Source: Leucobacter tenebrionis
Lineage (GTDB): Bacteria; Actinomycetota; Actinomycetes; Actinomycetales; Microbacteriaceae
Direction: 5' to 3'
Length of the DNA: 64,000 bases
Assembly: GCF_019884725.1 (NCBI RefSeq)
Contig: NZ_CP082322.1
Coordinates: 682,001-746,000, forward strand
Within the stretch, counting starts at the first letter, position 1; the number at the start of each line of letters is the position of its first letter. Positions 24,755-34,273 of this stretch are shown here, in pieces. The position numbers and the translations under genes are program-made. The notes beneath the pieces were generated by a model, which ran no database searches, was not told the DNA's origin, and saw nothing but the letters and a program-made list of their open reading frames with translations.

Positions 24755-25471
24755 GTGATCTCCGCACTGCTGCCCATCGAAGGAACCTACAATTTCCGCG
24801 ACCTCGGCGGCTTCCGCGCCGACGGCGGCCGCACGAAGCCCGGGGTGCTCTTCAGATCCGACGCTCTCGCGGCACTCAGCGACCGCGGCCGACAGCAGCT
24901 CGCGGAACTCTCCGTGGCGCGCGTGATCGACCTGCGCGACGATGCCGAGCGCGGGCCGCTGCCCGACCTGGTGCCGGACAGCGCGACCGTGGTGCCGCAC
25001 CCGATCTTCCCCGACGTGAGCGAGCACATCTCGGCGCAGCTCGACATCTTCGCGCTCACCGAGATGCTCTATCTCGAGCACGGCGATACGCTCGCCTCGG
25101 CCGTGACGATGCTCGCCGAGCCGGGCGCCACCGTCTTCCACTGCACGGCGGGCAAAGACCGCACGGGCGCCGTCGCCGCGCTCACGCTGCTCGCCCTCGG
25201 CGTGGATCGGGACGACGTCATGCACGACTACGCGGCCTCCGAGCAGAATCTCACCGGCGAGTGGCGCGCGAAGAACCTCGAGCTGATCCGGCACCTCGGC
25301 ATCGAGGTCACCCCGTCGCTCGAGCAGCTGCTCGTCGCGACCCCGATCGAGGCGATCGACCGTGCACTCACCGCCGTCGAGAACCGCTTCGGGTCGGTGC
25401 GCGACTATCTGCGCGCGAACGGCGTCGACGACGCCACCGTGGAACGACTCCACGCGCAGGTCGTGGAGTAG
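24755..25471 (+). CDS. tyrosine-protein phosphatase (PTPLA/IphP type)
   Basis: This 238-residue phosphatase of the IphP/Y_phosphatase3 group has NFRDLGG (13-19), a hallmark N-terminal block, and the P-loop HCTAGKDRTG with catalytic Cys130 and Arg136. Such enzymes act on phosphotyrosine or phosphoinositides. Lys134 inside the P-loop (CTAGKDR) is typical of the bacterial dual-specificity group. It starts at GTG 24755. It may be co-transcribed with the preceding hydrolase and also have its own promoter. Confidence 0.87.
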   Translation: MISALLPIEGTYNFRDLGGFRADGGRTKPGVLFRSDALAALSDRGRQQLAELSVARVIDLRDDAERGPLPDLVPDSATVVPHPIFPDVSEHISAQLDIFALTEMLYLEHGDTLASAVTMLAEPGATVFHCTAGKDRTGAVAALTLLALGVDRDDVMHDYAASEQNLTGEWRAKNLELIRHLGIEVTPSLEQLLVATPIEAIDRALTAVENRFGSVRDYLRANGVDDATVERLHAQVVE

Positions 25472-25474
25472 AAC

Positions 25475-25720
25475 TCAGCCGCCGACGCGAAGGCCGCGCA
25501 GGATCGCGTCGCGGAGGTCGGCCGGTGCGCAGTTCTCGCGCTCTTCCTCGCAGGCGCGGCGCACCACCTCGGTGAGACGGATGCAGACGCTCTGCTCGTC
25601 CTGGCAGTCGGGGCAGTCCTCGAGGTGCTGTCGGATCGGCGCCGACTCCTCGGCGCAGAGTTCGCCGCGCAGCAGCTCGTAGAGGTTGGCCTTCGCCTTC
25701 TCACAGCCGCAATCGCTCAT
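25475..25720 (-). CDS. rsrA: mycothiol-system anti-sigma factor
   Basis: This 81-residue zinc-binding anti-sigma (ZAS) protein should bind and silence SigR and release it on disulfide stress. The ZAS signature is His32-x3-Cys36-x2-Cys39 (HLEDCPDC), with extra cysteines at 4, 6, 22, 47 and near the C-terminus. ATG 25720 shares one base with the sigR stop (TGATG), and GGGAG lies 7 nt upstream, so expression is coupled. Alternative GTG 25723 adds one residue. It ends 3 bp from the convergent phosphatase gene's stop. Confidence 0.9.
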   Translation of the reverse strand: MSDCGCEKAKANLYELLRGELCAEESAPIRQHLEDCPDCQDEQSVCIRLTEVVRRACEEERENCAPADLRDAILRGLRVGG

Positions 25721-26373
25721 CACGTCGCTCCCTCTTCCGTTTTCTTCGACTTCGTGCGGCCCGCGCGCTTCGTCGCCGCGCTTCCCGCATTCAGTCCAAC
25801 GCCCTGCTCGCGCGCGTATTCCCCGAGGGTCTTGCGCAGGCGCGAACGCCCCCGGTGCAACCGGCTCATGACGGTGCCGATCGGCACCTCCGCGATGTCG
25901 GCGATCTCTTGATAGCTGAAGCCCTCCACGTCGGCGAGGTACACGGCCATGCGGAAATCCTCGGGCAGCGCGTTCAATGCCTCGCTCACCACGGCATCAG
26001 GGGTGCGGTCGATCGCCTCGGCCTCGGCCGACCGCGCAGACATCGCGGTGGTCGACTCGGCCCCGCCCAGCTGCCAGTCCTCCAGCTCGTCGACGGCGCC
26101 CAGATACGGTTCGCGCTGTCTCTTGCGGTAGGTGTTGATATAGCTGTTCGTCATGATGCGGTACAGCCACGCCTTGAGATTGGTGCCCTCCTGGAACGAG
26201 GCGAACGCCGAGAAGGCCTTCAGGTAGGTCTCCTGCACCAGATCCTGAGCATCCTGAGGATTGCGCGTCATCTTCATCGCCGCGCCGTACAGCTGGTCGA
26301 GCAGCGGCAGCGCGTCACGCGTGAAGCGCTGCTCCAGTACCGCCTGGTCGTCATGCGCAGTGGTGTCACTCAC
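25720..26373 (-). CDS. sigR: ECF sigma factor of the SigR/SigH thiol-stress type
   Basis: This 217-residue group-4 sigma factor shows region 2 ([49 protein letters not shown]) and region 4 ([45 protein letters not shown]). The block and the adjacent rsrA identify it as SigR/SigH, which controls thioredoxin and mycothiol genes. A basic C-terminal tail (about 185-217) is variable. GTG 26373 lies 7 nt after TAGGAT on the minus strand. I saw no GGAAT/GTT autoregulatory promoter. It is divergent from aroA across 53 bp. Confidence 0.93.
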   Translation of the reverse strand: MSDTTAHDDQAVLEQRFTRDALPLLDQLYGAAMKMTRNPQDAQDLVQETYLKAFSAFASFQEGTNLKAWLYRIMTNSYINTYRKRQREPYLGAVDELEDWQLGGAESTTAMSARSAEAEAIDRTPDAVVSEALNALPEDFRMAVYLADVEGFSYQEIADIAEVPIGTVMSRLHRGRSRLRKTLGEYAREQGVGLNAGSAATKRAGRTKSKKTEEGAT

Positions 26374-26426
26374 GACTACGATCCTACGCCCCCCGGCACG
26401 CCCGACCCCCGGTAGACTCGGGGACG

Positions 26427-27923
26427 ATGCTTGAAGCGAAGATGAACCGGGGCAAAGACGGCGACGAGGTGCGCGCGGGCGAAGTGCACGGGGAGTCGGC
26501 CGAGCTCTGGCCCGCTCCGCTCGCGGAGGGTCCGGTCGAGGCTCGGGTCGCGCTCCCCGGTTCGAAGTCGCTGACGGGTCGTGAGCTGATCCTCGCCGCC
26601 CTCGCGGAGGGACCCGGCACGCTGCGGGCGCCCCTGCACTCCCGGGACTCGGCGCTCATGATCGATGCCCTGCGGGCGCTCGGCACACGGATCGAGGAGA
26701 TCCCCACGAGCAGTCCGTTCGGTCCCGATCTCCGGATCACCCCCGCCGAGGAGCTGACCGGGTCCACCAGCATCGCCTGCGGCCTCGCCGGCACCGTGAT
26801 GCGGTTCGTCCCGCCGGTGGCTGCGCTCGCGCTCGGCCCGGTCGCCTTCGACGGCGACCTCTACGCCCGCAAGCGCCCCATGCGCCCGGTGCTCGACGCG
26901 CTGCGCGCGCTCGGCGCCGATATCGCCGATGAGGGGCGCGGCGCGCTCCCCTTCACCGTGCACGGCACCGGCTCGCTGCGAGGCGGCCGCGTCGAGATCG
27001 ACGCCTCGCTCTCGAGCCAGTTCGTATCGGCGCTGCTGCTCTCGGGCGCGCGCTTCGATCAGGGCGTGCACGTGGTGCACACGGGCGAGCGGCTGCCGAG
27101 CCTGCCGCACATCGAGATGACCATCGATACGCTGCGCTCACGCGGCGTCGAGGTCTCGTCCCCCGCCCCCGGCGAGTGGATCGTCGAGCCCGGTCCGATC
27201 CGAGCCCTCGACGCCCCCATCGAGCCGGACCTCTCGAACGCGGCGCCCTTCCTCGCGGCCGCCGTCGCGGTCGGCGGCCGCGTGACCGTGCCCGGCTGGC
27301 CCGCGGCCACGACGCAGGTCGGCGACCAGTTGCGCGCGCTGCTGCCCGAGTTCGGGGCCCGAGCCGAGCTCGCCGAGGACGGCGCCCTCACCGTCTCGGG
27401 CGACGGCCGCCTGAGGGGCGCACGGTTGCACGTGCCCGAGGCGGGCGAGCTCGCCCCCACGCTCGTCGGCCTCGCCGCTCTCGCAGCCCACGGCACGGAC
27501 GGCTCCGACGGCGAGGCGAGCGAGGTCACCGGCATCGGCCACATCCGACACCACGAGACCGACCGCATCGCGGCGCTGGTGAACGAGATCAACGCTCTCG
27601 GCGGCCGCGCCCGCGAACTCGAGGACGGCATCGCGATCGACCCGGCCCCTCTGCACGGCGGCGTCTGGCACAGCTACGCCGATCACCGCATGGCGACGAC
27701 CGGCGCGCTCATCGGGCTCGTCGTGGCGGGCGTCGAAGTCGAGGACATCGCGTCGACCTCGAAGACCCTGCCCCAGTTCTCCGAGCTGTGGCATCGCATG
27801 CTCGGCCTCGCGGGCACCGGTGAAGGGCCGACGGGCACCGCGGGTGCGGAGCTGCCGTCGAACGGCCCGCTGGGGCTCGGGGGGCTCTTCCCGGATCTCG
27901 CTCGCGGGGCCGACGGCGCATGA
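26427..27923 (+). CDS. aroA: 3-phosphoshikimate 1-carboxyvinyltransferase (EPSP synthase)
   Basis: This 498-residue EPSP synthase performs step six of the shikimate pathway. It has [68 protein letters not shown] and [18 protein letters not shown]. It is longer than usual because of a variable N-terminal 25 residues and a Gly-rich C-terminal tail beyond about residue 450. ATG 26427 is 8 nt after TAGACT. It overlaps rsgA by 4 bp (ATGA), a pairing common in Actinobacteria. Confidence 0.95.
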   Translation: MLEAKMNRGKDGDEVRAGEVHGESAELWPAPLAEGPVEARVALPGSKSLTGRELILAALAEGPGTLRAPLHSRDSALMIDALRALGTRIEEIPTSSPFGPDLRITPAEELTGSTSIACGLAGTVMRFVPPVAALALGPVAFDGDLYARKRPMRPVLDALRALGADIADEGRGALPFTVHGTGSLRGGRVEIDASLSSQFVSALLLSGARFDQGVHVVHTGERLPSLPHIEMTIDTLRSRGVEVSSPAPGEWIVEPGPIRALDAPIEPDLSNAAPFLAAAVAVGGRVTVPGWPAATTQVGDQLRALLPEFGARAELAEDGALTVSGDGRLRGARLHVPEAGELAPTLVGLAALAAHGTDGSDGEASEVTGIGHIRHHETDRIAALVNEINALGGRARELEDGIAIDPAPLHGGVWHSYADHRMATTGALIGLVVAGVEVEDIASTSKTLPQFSELWHRMLGLAGTGEGPTGTAGAELPSNGPLGLGGLFPDLARGADGA

Positions 27924-28984
27924 GCTGGCTCCCGCCCGACGAGGACGACGCGCTCGACGGCCCGTACGCCGAGTACGCCGACCACGCGGTGCGCCAGCGT
28001 CCCAACCCCAAGGCGAACCGGCCCCGCACCAAGCGCCGACCCGAGCACTCCGATGCGGTCGTCGGCATGGTGACCGCGGTGGATCGGGGCCGCTACACGA
28101 CCCTGGTCGAACGCGGCGCCGATCCTGCCGACTCCCAGGAGCGAACCGTGGTTGCGGCCCGAGCCCGCGAGCTGCGACGCACCCCGATCGTCATCGGCGA
28201 CCGCGTGCAGCTCGTCGGCGACACGAGCGGCGCGGAGGGCTCGCTCGCTCGCATCGTCGGCATCGAGGATCGCCGCACGCTGCTGCGCCGCAGCGCCGAC
28301 GACAGCGACACCGTCGAGCGCGTCATGGTGGCGAACGCCGACCAGATGCTGATCGTGGTCGCCGCCGCCAATCCCGAGCCGCGGGTGCGGCTCGTCGATC
28401 GTTATCTGGTGGCGGCGTACGACGCCGGGATCCGCCCGCTGCTGTGCATCACGAAGACGGATCTCGCCGATCCCGAGCCCTTCCTCGCCTATTTCTCGGC
28501 GCTCGAGGTGCCGGTCTTCCGATCGGCGCCCGACGCGTGGCCGCTCGCCGAGATCCGCGAGGCCCTCGCGGGCCGCACCACGGTGTTCGTGGGGCACTCG
28601 GGCGTCGGCAAGTCCACCCTCATCAACGAGATCGTGCCCGAGGCCGGCCGTGCGACCGGTCACGTCAACGAGGTGACCGGTCGCGGACGGCACACGTCGT
28701 CGTCGTCGGTCGCCTATCGCGCGGAGACGCCCGGCTGCGCGGGCGGCGACACCGGCTGGGTGATCGACACCCCGGGGGTGCGCTCGTTCGGCCTCGGCCA
28801 CGTGACGCCCGAGGGGATCCTGCGCGGCTTCACCGACCTCGCGGAGATCATCGACGGCTGCCCGCGCGGGTGCACGCACCTCGAGGACGCGCCGGATTGC
28901 GAACTCGACGCGGCCGTGGCCGACGGGCGGCTCGACGCCTCGGGCGCAGCACGCGTCGAGTCGCTGCGCCGCCTGCTGAAGTAG
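27920..28984 (+). CDS. rsgA: ribosome small subunit GTPase
   Basis: This 354-residue circularly permuted GTPase assists late 30S assembly. The OB domain occupies about 45-115. The G4 motif TKTDL precedes G1 [10 protein letters not shown], followed by G3 [10 protein letters not shown], the permuted order. The C-terminal zinc motif is [14 protein letters not shown], including the Cys-x4-Cys-x-His-type ligands. An N-terminal 40-residue basic extension is typical of actinobacterial copies. ATG 27920 overlaps the aroA stop, so expression is coupled. Confidence 0.94.
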   Translation: MSWLPPDEDDALDGPYAEYADHAVRQRPNPKANRPRTKRRPEHSDAVVGMVTAVDRGRYTTLVERGADPADSQERTVVAARARELRRTPIVIGDRVQLVGDTSGAEGSLARIVGIEDRRTLLRRSADDSDTVERVMVANADQMLIVVAAANPEPRVRLVDRYLVAAYDAGIRPLLCITKTDLADPEPFLAYFSALEVPVFRSAPDAWPLAEIREALAGRTTVFVGHSGVGKSTLINEIVPEAGRATGHVNEVTGRGRHTSSSSVAYRAETPGCAGGDTGWVIDTPGVRSFGLGHVTPEGILRGFTDLAEIIDGCPRGCTHLEDAPDCELDAAVADGRLDASGAARVESLRRLLK

Positions 28985-29030
28985 CAGCCGATCGCGGGTC
29001 AGTGTCAGCGCGACCCGCTAGGCTGAAGAC

Positions 29031-29510
29031 ATGACGGAACGCGTGATCCTCGAGCCCGAACAGCCCGCCCCCGATTTCTCGCTCCCCGATCAAGACGGCG
29101 TGACCCGCTCGCTCTCCGACTTCCGCGGCGAGAAGGTCGTGCTGTTCTTCATCCCCGAGGCGATGACTCCTGCGTGCACGAAGGAGTCCTGCGAGTTCCA
29201 GGAGTCCTCGGCTTCGCTCGCGGCGGCCGGCTATCGCGTGCTGGGGATGTCCCGTGACTCAGTGGAGCGCCTGCGCCGGTTCGCCGATCGCGACGGCCTC
29301 GAATACCCGTTCCTCAGCGACCCGGAGGCCGAGGTGCACCGCGCATACGGAGCGTACGGCACGAAGAACAGCTACGGCCGCATCATCGAGGGTGTGATCC
29401 GCTCGACCTTCGTGATCGATGAGGAGGGGCGGATCGCCCACGCCCTCTACAACGTGAAGGCCACCGGGCACGTCGCCCGAGTGCGCAAGCTGCTCGGCCT
29501 CGAGGGCTGA
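29031..29510 (+). CDS. bcp: thiol peroxidase of the Bcp/PrxQ family
   Basis: This 159-residue peroxiredoxin reduces hydroperoxides with thioredoxin-like donors. The peroxidatic Cys49 is in TPACTKESC and the resolving Cys54 lies 5 residues on, the Bcp pattern. The APDFSLPDQDG and YGRIIEGVIRSTFVIDEEG blocks are family-typical. ATG 29031 is 6 nt after TAGGCT (29019-29024) with no ribosome site, indicating a leaderless message. It is a single gene. Confidence 0.94.
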   Translation: MTERVILEPEQPAPDFSLPDQDGVTRSLSDFRGEKVVLFFIPEAMTPACTKESCEFQESSASLAAAGYRVLGMSRDSVERLRRFADRDGLEYPFLSDPEAEVHRAYGAYGTKNSYGRIIEGVIRSTFVIDEEGRIAHALYNVKATGHVARVRKLLGLEG

Positions 29511-29584
29511 GCCGGGGCGTTTCGACGCCGTCACCCCGTGCTCATGCGCGGACCTCGCGGCGATCGCGATCGGTAAGACCAGCG

Positions 29585-29992
29585 CTACTGCTCAGCGGCG
29601 GGCGCGACCGCGGGGCGGGCGAGGATCGCGGCGGCGAACCCCGCGAGCGCGAGCGCCACGAGGGCGAAGCCGAGCCACCACGGTCCGATTCCGATCTGCA
29701 GGCACCCCGTCCCCGCCGCGAAGAGCAGCACGTGTATGGTGAGCGATGATCCTCGCACCCAGCTCGCCCGCGTTCTCACCGCCCCCGCGAAGGTGACCAC
29801 GACCCACACCAGCGACAGCGCCGCCATCACGATGAGGCTGAGATTCTGCAGCGGGTTGCCGTCTCCCGTCACGGTTCCGACCACAGTCACCCCCACCACC
29901 CACAGCAGCAGCGCCCCCTCCACTGCGAGCAGCGCGCCGAGGGCTTTCCATGCGGCTCGGGAGCGTGGGTGATCAGCGGGTGACGAGGGCAT
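29585..29992 (-). CDS. hypothetical four-helix membrane protein
   Basis: This 135-residue integral membrane protein has four hydrophobic helices and short loops, with an Arg/Ser/Pro-rich cytoplasmic N-terminus. I do not recognise a family. I place the start at ATG 29992, which has an AAAGAGA-like purine run upstream; an alternative ATG at 30019 adds nine residues. Its upstream region is unusually AT-rich for the window and is shared with the divergent whiB gene. Confidence 0.6.
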   Translation of the reverse strand: MPSSPADHPRSRAAWKALGALLAVEGALLLWVVGVTVVGTVTGDGNPLQNLSLIVMAALSLVWVVVTFAGAVRTRASWVRGSSLTIHVLLFAAGTGCLQIGIGPWWLGFALVALALAGFAAAILARPAVAPAAEQ

Positions 29993-30186
29993 TTCGGATC
30001 TCTTTCCATTCAATTGCAAACGAACTATTGATTTGCTTCTACATCCGTGAAACTATATATTCCGTCGAGTTTCGCGCACACCGACGTGAGCATTCTCAGC
30101 CACGTTTCAGGTAGTTACGGCGCGGGATCTCTGGCACTTGTCTCCAGTGTATTTTGCGCGCGTGCGTTTACAGATGGAGGACACAC
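29993..30186. promoter_or_regulatory. AT-rich divergent regulatory region before whiB
   Basis: This 194-bp region is much richer in A and T than its surroundings. It holds TGCAAA...TTTGC around 30016-30037 and GAAAC...GTTTC around 30048-30072, both inverted-repeat-like. Strong upstream control of whiB is plausible. I could not assign a specific regulator; no clear CRP-type TGTGA-N6-TCACA site is present. Confidence 0.4.
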
Positions 30187-30435
30187 ATGGATTGGCGCGA
30201 GAAGGCTGCTTGCCTCACCGTAGACCCCGAGCTCTTCTTCCCGGTCGGTAACACCGGCCCGGCGGTCGAGCAGATCGAGCGAGCGAAGTCGGTCTGCGCT
30301 CGCTGCACGGTGACCGAGATGTGCCTGCAGTACGCGATGGACACCGGTCAGGATTCGGGCGTGTGGGGCGGCCTCAGCGAGGACGAGCGCCGCGCGCTCA
30401 AGCGCCGCGCCGCCCGCGCCCGCCGCGCTTCCTGA
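30187..30435 (+). CDS. WhiB-family iron-sulfur transcription factor
   Basis: This 82-residue Wbl protein has cysteines 9, 37, 40 and 46 (AACL, VCARC, MCLQYA), which ligate a [4Fe-4S] cluster, then the GVWGG turn and a basic C-terminal tail ([12 protein letters not shown]) that contacts DNA. The opening MDWREKAACLTVDPELFFPVG resembles WhiB1. It would sense NO or redox state and act with the main sigma factor. ATG 30187 has GGAGG 6 nt upstream. Confidence 0.92.
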   Translation: MDWREKAACLTVDPELFFPVGNTGPAVEQIERAKSVCARCTVTEMCLQYAMDTGQDSGVWGGLSEDERRALKRRAARARRAS

Positions 30436-30447
30436 GCGCACCGCCGC

Positions 30448-30500
30448 TACGACGAACCCCCGTTCCCTGAACTCGTCGAAGGGAACGGGGGTTCGTCGTA
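30448..30500. terminator. 20-bp perfect palindrome after whiB
   Basis: Arms 30448-30467 (TACGACGAACCCCCGTTCCC) and 30481-30500 pair perfectly with a 13-nt loop. This is a strong terminator for whiB. Confidence 0.88.
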
Positions 30501-30533
30501 TCTCCGCGCGACCGCACCCGCGCGAGAGGCTGA

Positions 30534-30567
30534 GAACGCATGCCGGATCGGCGATCCGCATGCGTTC
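30534..30567. terminator. hairpin after argG
   Basis: GAACGCATG and CGGATC pair with GATCCG and CATGCGTTC around a 3-nt loop and one bulged C. It lies 43 bp beyond the argG stop on the minus strand. Confidence 0.75.
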
Positions 30568-30609
30568 CCAACCTTTCGAGGCAGCTCGAGGGTGCGAGCG
30601 GCCCCGTTC

Positions 30610-32106
<1,497 letters not shown>

Positions 32107-32150
32107 TCAGCGCACCGGTGATGCAGCGACACCACATCGCAGACGCAGCG

Positions 32151-33137
32151 TCAGTCGATCAGCCCGAGCTGCCGTACCGCCTCGCGCTCCGAGACCAGCT
32201 CGGCCACCGACTCGGCGATCCGCTGCCGCGAGAACTCATCGATCTCGAGCCCCTCGACGATCTGCCAGGCACCGCCGGAGGAACGCACGGGGAACGACGA
32301 GATGAGCCCCTCGGGCACCCCGTACTCCCCGCGAGAGACGACGGCCGCGCTGGTACGGCGCTCCCCCGTGCCGAGCACCCAGTCGCGCACGTGCTCGATG
32401 GCCGCGTTCGCGGCCGAAGCGACGGAAGACCCGCCTCTCACCTCGATGATCTCGGCACCGCGCTTCGCCACTCGATCGACATAGGGGCCTCGCGCCCACG
32501 CCGGGTCGACGACCTCCAGTGCCGCACGACCGCCGACGGTCGCGTGATTGAGGTCGGGGTACTGCGTGGCCGAGTGGTTGCCCCAGATCGTCACCCCGTC
32601 GACATCGGCGACCGGCGCCCCGGCTTCGGCCGCGAGCAGGCCGACCGCGCGATTGTGGTCGAGCCGGGTGAGCGCGGTGAACCGCTCGGCCGGCACGTCG
32701 GGGGCGTGCTGCTGGGCGATCAGGGCGTTCGTGTTGGCCGGGTTGCCGACCACGATCACGCGCACGTCGTCGGCCGCCCTAGCGCCGATCGCACGCCCCT
32801 GCGGGCCGAAGATGGCGCCGTTCGCCTCGAGCAGGTCGCCGCGCTCCATGCCCGCCGTGCGAGGGCGCGACCCGATGAGCATCGCCACGTTCGCGCCGTC
32901 GAAGGCGACGTCCGGGTCGTCGCTGATCTCGACCCCGGCGAGCAGAGGGAAGGCGCAGTCAGAGAGTTCGAGCGCCGCTCCCTCGGCCGCTCTCATCCCC
33001 TGCGGAATCTCGAGCAAGCGGAGCGCGACGGGCTGCTCGGGGCCGAGCATGTCGCCGGCCGCGATCCGGAACAGCGCCGCGTAGCCGATCTGCCCACCGG
33101 CGCCCGTGAGAGTGACAGTGATCGGAGTCTTCGTCAT
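32151..33137 (-). CDS. mdh: malate dehydrogenase
   Basis: This 328-residue NAD-dependent malate dehydrogenase is of the cytosolic-like actinobacterial type. It has [16 protein letters not shown] (NAD binding), [36 protein letters not shown] and the catalytic His in [11 protein letters not shown]. It interconverts malate and oxaloacetate in the TCA cycle. ATG 33137 has AAAGGA 6 nt upstream. It follows the aldo/keto reductase gene on the same strand after 31 bp, so the two may be co-transcribed. Confidence 0.95.
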   Translation of the reverse strand: MTKTPITVTLTGAGGQIGYAALFRIAAGDMLGPEQPVALRLLEIPQGMRAAEGAALELSDCAFPLLAGVEISDDPDVAFDGANVAMLIGSRPRTAGMERGDLLEANGAIFGPQGRAIGARAADDVRVIVVGNPANTNALIAQQHAPDVPAERFTALTRLDHNRAVGLLAAEAGAPVADVDGVTIWGNHSATQYPDLNHATVGGRAALEVVDPAWARGPYVDRVAKRGAEIIEVRGGSSVASAANAAIEHVRDWVLGTGERRTSAAVVSRGEYGVPEGLISSFPVRSSGGAWQIVEGLEIDEFSRQRIAESVAELVSEREAVRQLGLID

Positions 33138-33168
33138 ACTGCGTCCTTTCCGTCGCGCGGCCCGGCCT

Positions 33169-34026
33169 TCACCGGTTGTCGAAGGTGTACGGGTCGGGTC
33201 CGAAATTACGCTGCTCGTCGAGGGCGTCGATGGCGGCCATCTCGGCCTCGCTGAGCTCGAAATCGAAGATGTCGGCGTTCTCGATCATGCGCTCCCGGCG
33301 CATCGTCTTCGGGAACACGATCGTGCCGCGCTGCACGTGCCAGCGGAGCACCACCTGCGCACCGGACTTGCCGTGCGCCGAGGCCGCGTCGAGGATCGCG
33401 GAGCGCTCGAAGAGGTCGCTCTTGCCCTGCGCGAGCGGCCCCCAGGCCTCGATCGCGATGCCGTGCTCAGCGCAGAACGCCCGCAGCTCGCGGCGCTGGT
33501 GCAGGGGGTGCAGCTCGATCTGGTTCGCGGCCGGCACGACCCCGGTCTCGTCGATGATCTGCTGCAGGTGCTCGATCTCGAAGTTCGAGACGCCGATAGC
33601 GGAGGCCCGCCCCGACTCGGCGGTCTCGGCGACGCCGCGCCACGCGGCGAGCGCGGTGCCGTGCATGGGCACGGGCCAGTGCACGAGGTACAGATCGACC
33701 CGGTCGAGGCCGAGCGCATCGAGGCTGCGCTGGAAGGCGCCCGCCACGTCCTCATGATCGGAGTTCCAGAGCTTCGTCGTGATGAACAGCTCGTCTCGCG
33801 GAATGCCGCTCGAAGCGATCGCGCGGCCGACCTCGGCCTCGTTGAAGTACGCCGCGGCGGTGTCGATGTGCCGATAGCCCACCTCGAGCGCTTCGGAGAC
33901 GATGCGCTCGGTCTCGCCCGGTTCGACGAGGAAGACGCCGAGGCCGAGCTGCGGGATCTCGACGGGATCACCCCCGCTGCGGACTCCGTTCTTCAGGGTG
34001 ATGTTCGGGATCTGGAGGGCGCTCAT
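33169..34026 (-). CDS. aldo/keto reductase
   Basis: This 285-residue NADPH-dependent aldo/keto reductase is of the 2,5-diketo-gluconate reductase-like group. The catalytic tetrad is visible: Asp and Tyr in DTAAAYFNE, Lys in ITTKLWNSD and His in LVHWPVP. It contains the usual [14 protein letters not shown] and LPKT-like region ([12 protein letters not shown]). The physiological substrate is unknown. I start at ATG 34026; the upstream GAAAGCGAG is only a weak ribosome site. It lies upstream of mdh on the same strand. Confidence 0.87.
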   Translation of the reverse strand: MSALQIPNITLKNGVRSGGDPVEIPQLGLGVFLVEPGETERIVSEALEVGYRHIDTAAAYFNEAEVGRAIASSGIPRDELFITTKLWNSDHEDVAGAFQRSLDALGLDRVDLYLVHWPVPMHGTALAAWRGVAETAESGRASAIGVSNFEIEHLQQIIDETGVVPAANQIELHPLHQRRELRAFCAEHGIAIEAWGPLAQGKSDLFERSAILDAASAHGKSGAQVVLRWHVQRGTIVFPKTMRRERMIENADIFDFELSEAEMAAIDALDEQRNFGPDPYTFDNR

Positions 34027-34193
34027 TCGGGCTCGCTTTCGCCGAGGGTCGGGTGCGCGCCCCAGTCTATGCCCGGCCGCCGACATTCGCCGTGGGCGCC
34101 GTCTCCTCCCAGTCACAACGTGCTCCGATCGCGCCGACCTCCGCAATCGCGCAGCTCCCCTCCCCGTCGCAACCGCACAGATCTGCCCCCGAG

Positions 34194-34219
34194 CACATCG
34201 AAAGCGCGGATTCGATGTG
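34194..34219. repeat. inverted repeat upstream of hrpA
   Basis: CACATCGAA (34194-34202) and TTCGATGTG (34211-34219) form a 9-bp perfect dyad with an 8-bp centre, 55 bp before the hrpA start. It could be an operator. The rest of 34027-34193 shows nothing I recognise. Confidence 0.5.
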
Positions 34220-34273
34220 ATCCGAGGCGAATCCGTGCCGCCGGGCGACGCCGCACGGGATAATGGAAGCACC

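Noticed and set aside
26374-26426. A SigR autoregulatory promoter (GGAAT...GTT)
   Set aside because: No such pair is visible upstream of sigR; a standard TAGGAT hexamer explains the start.
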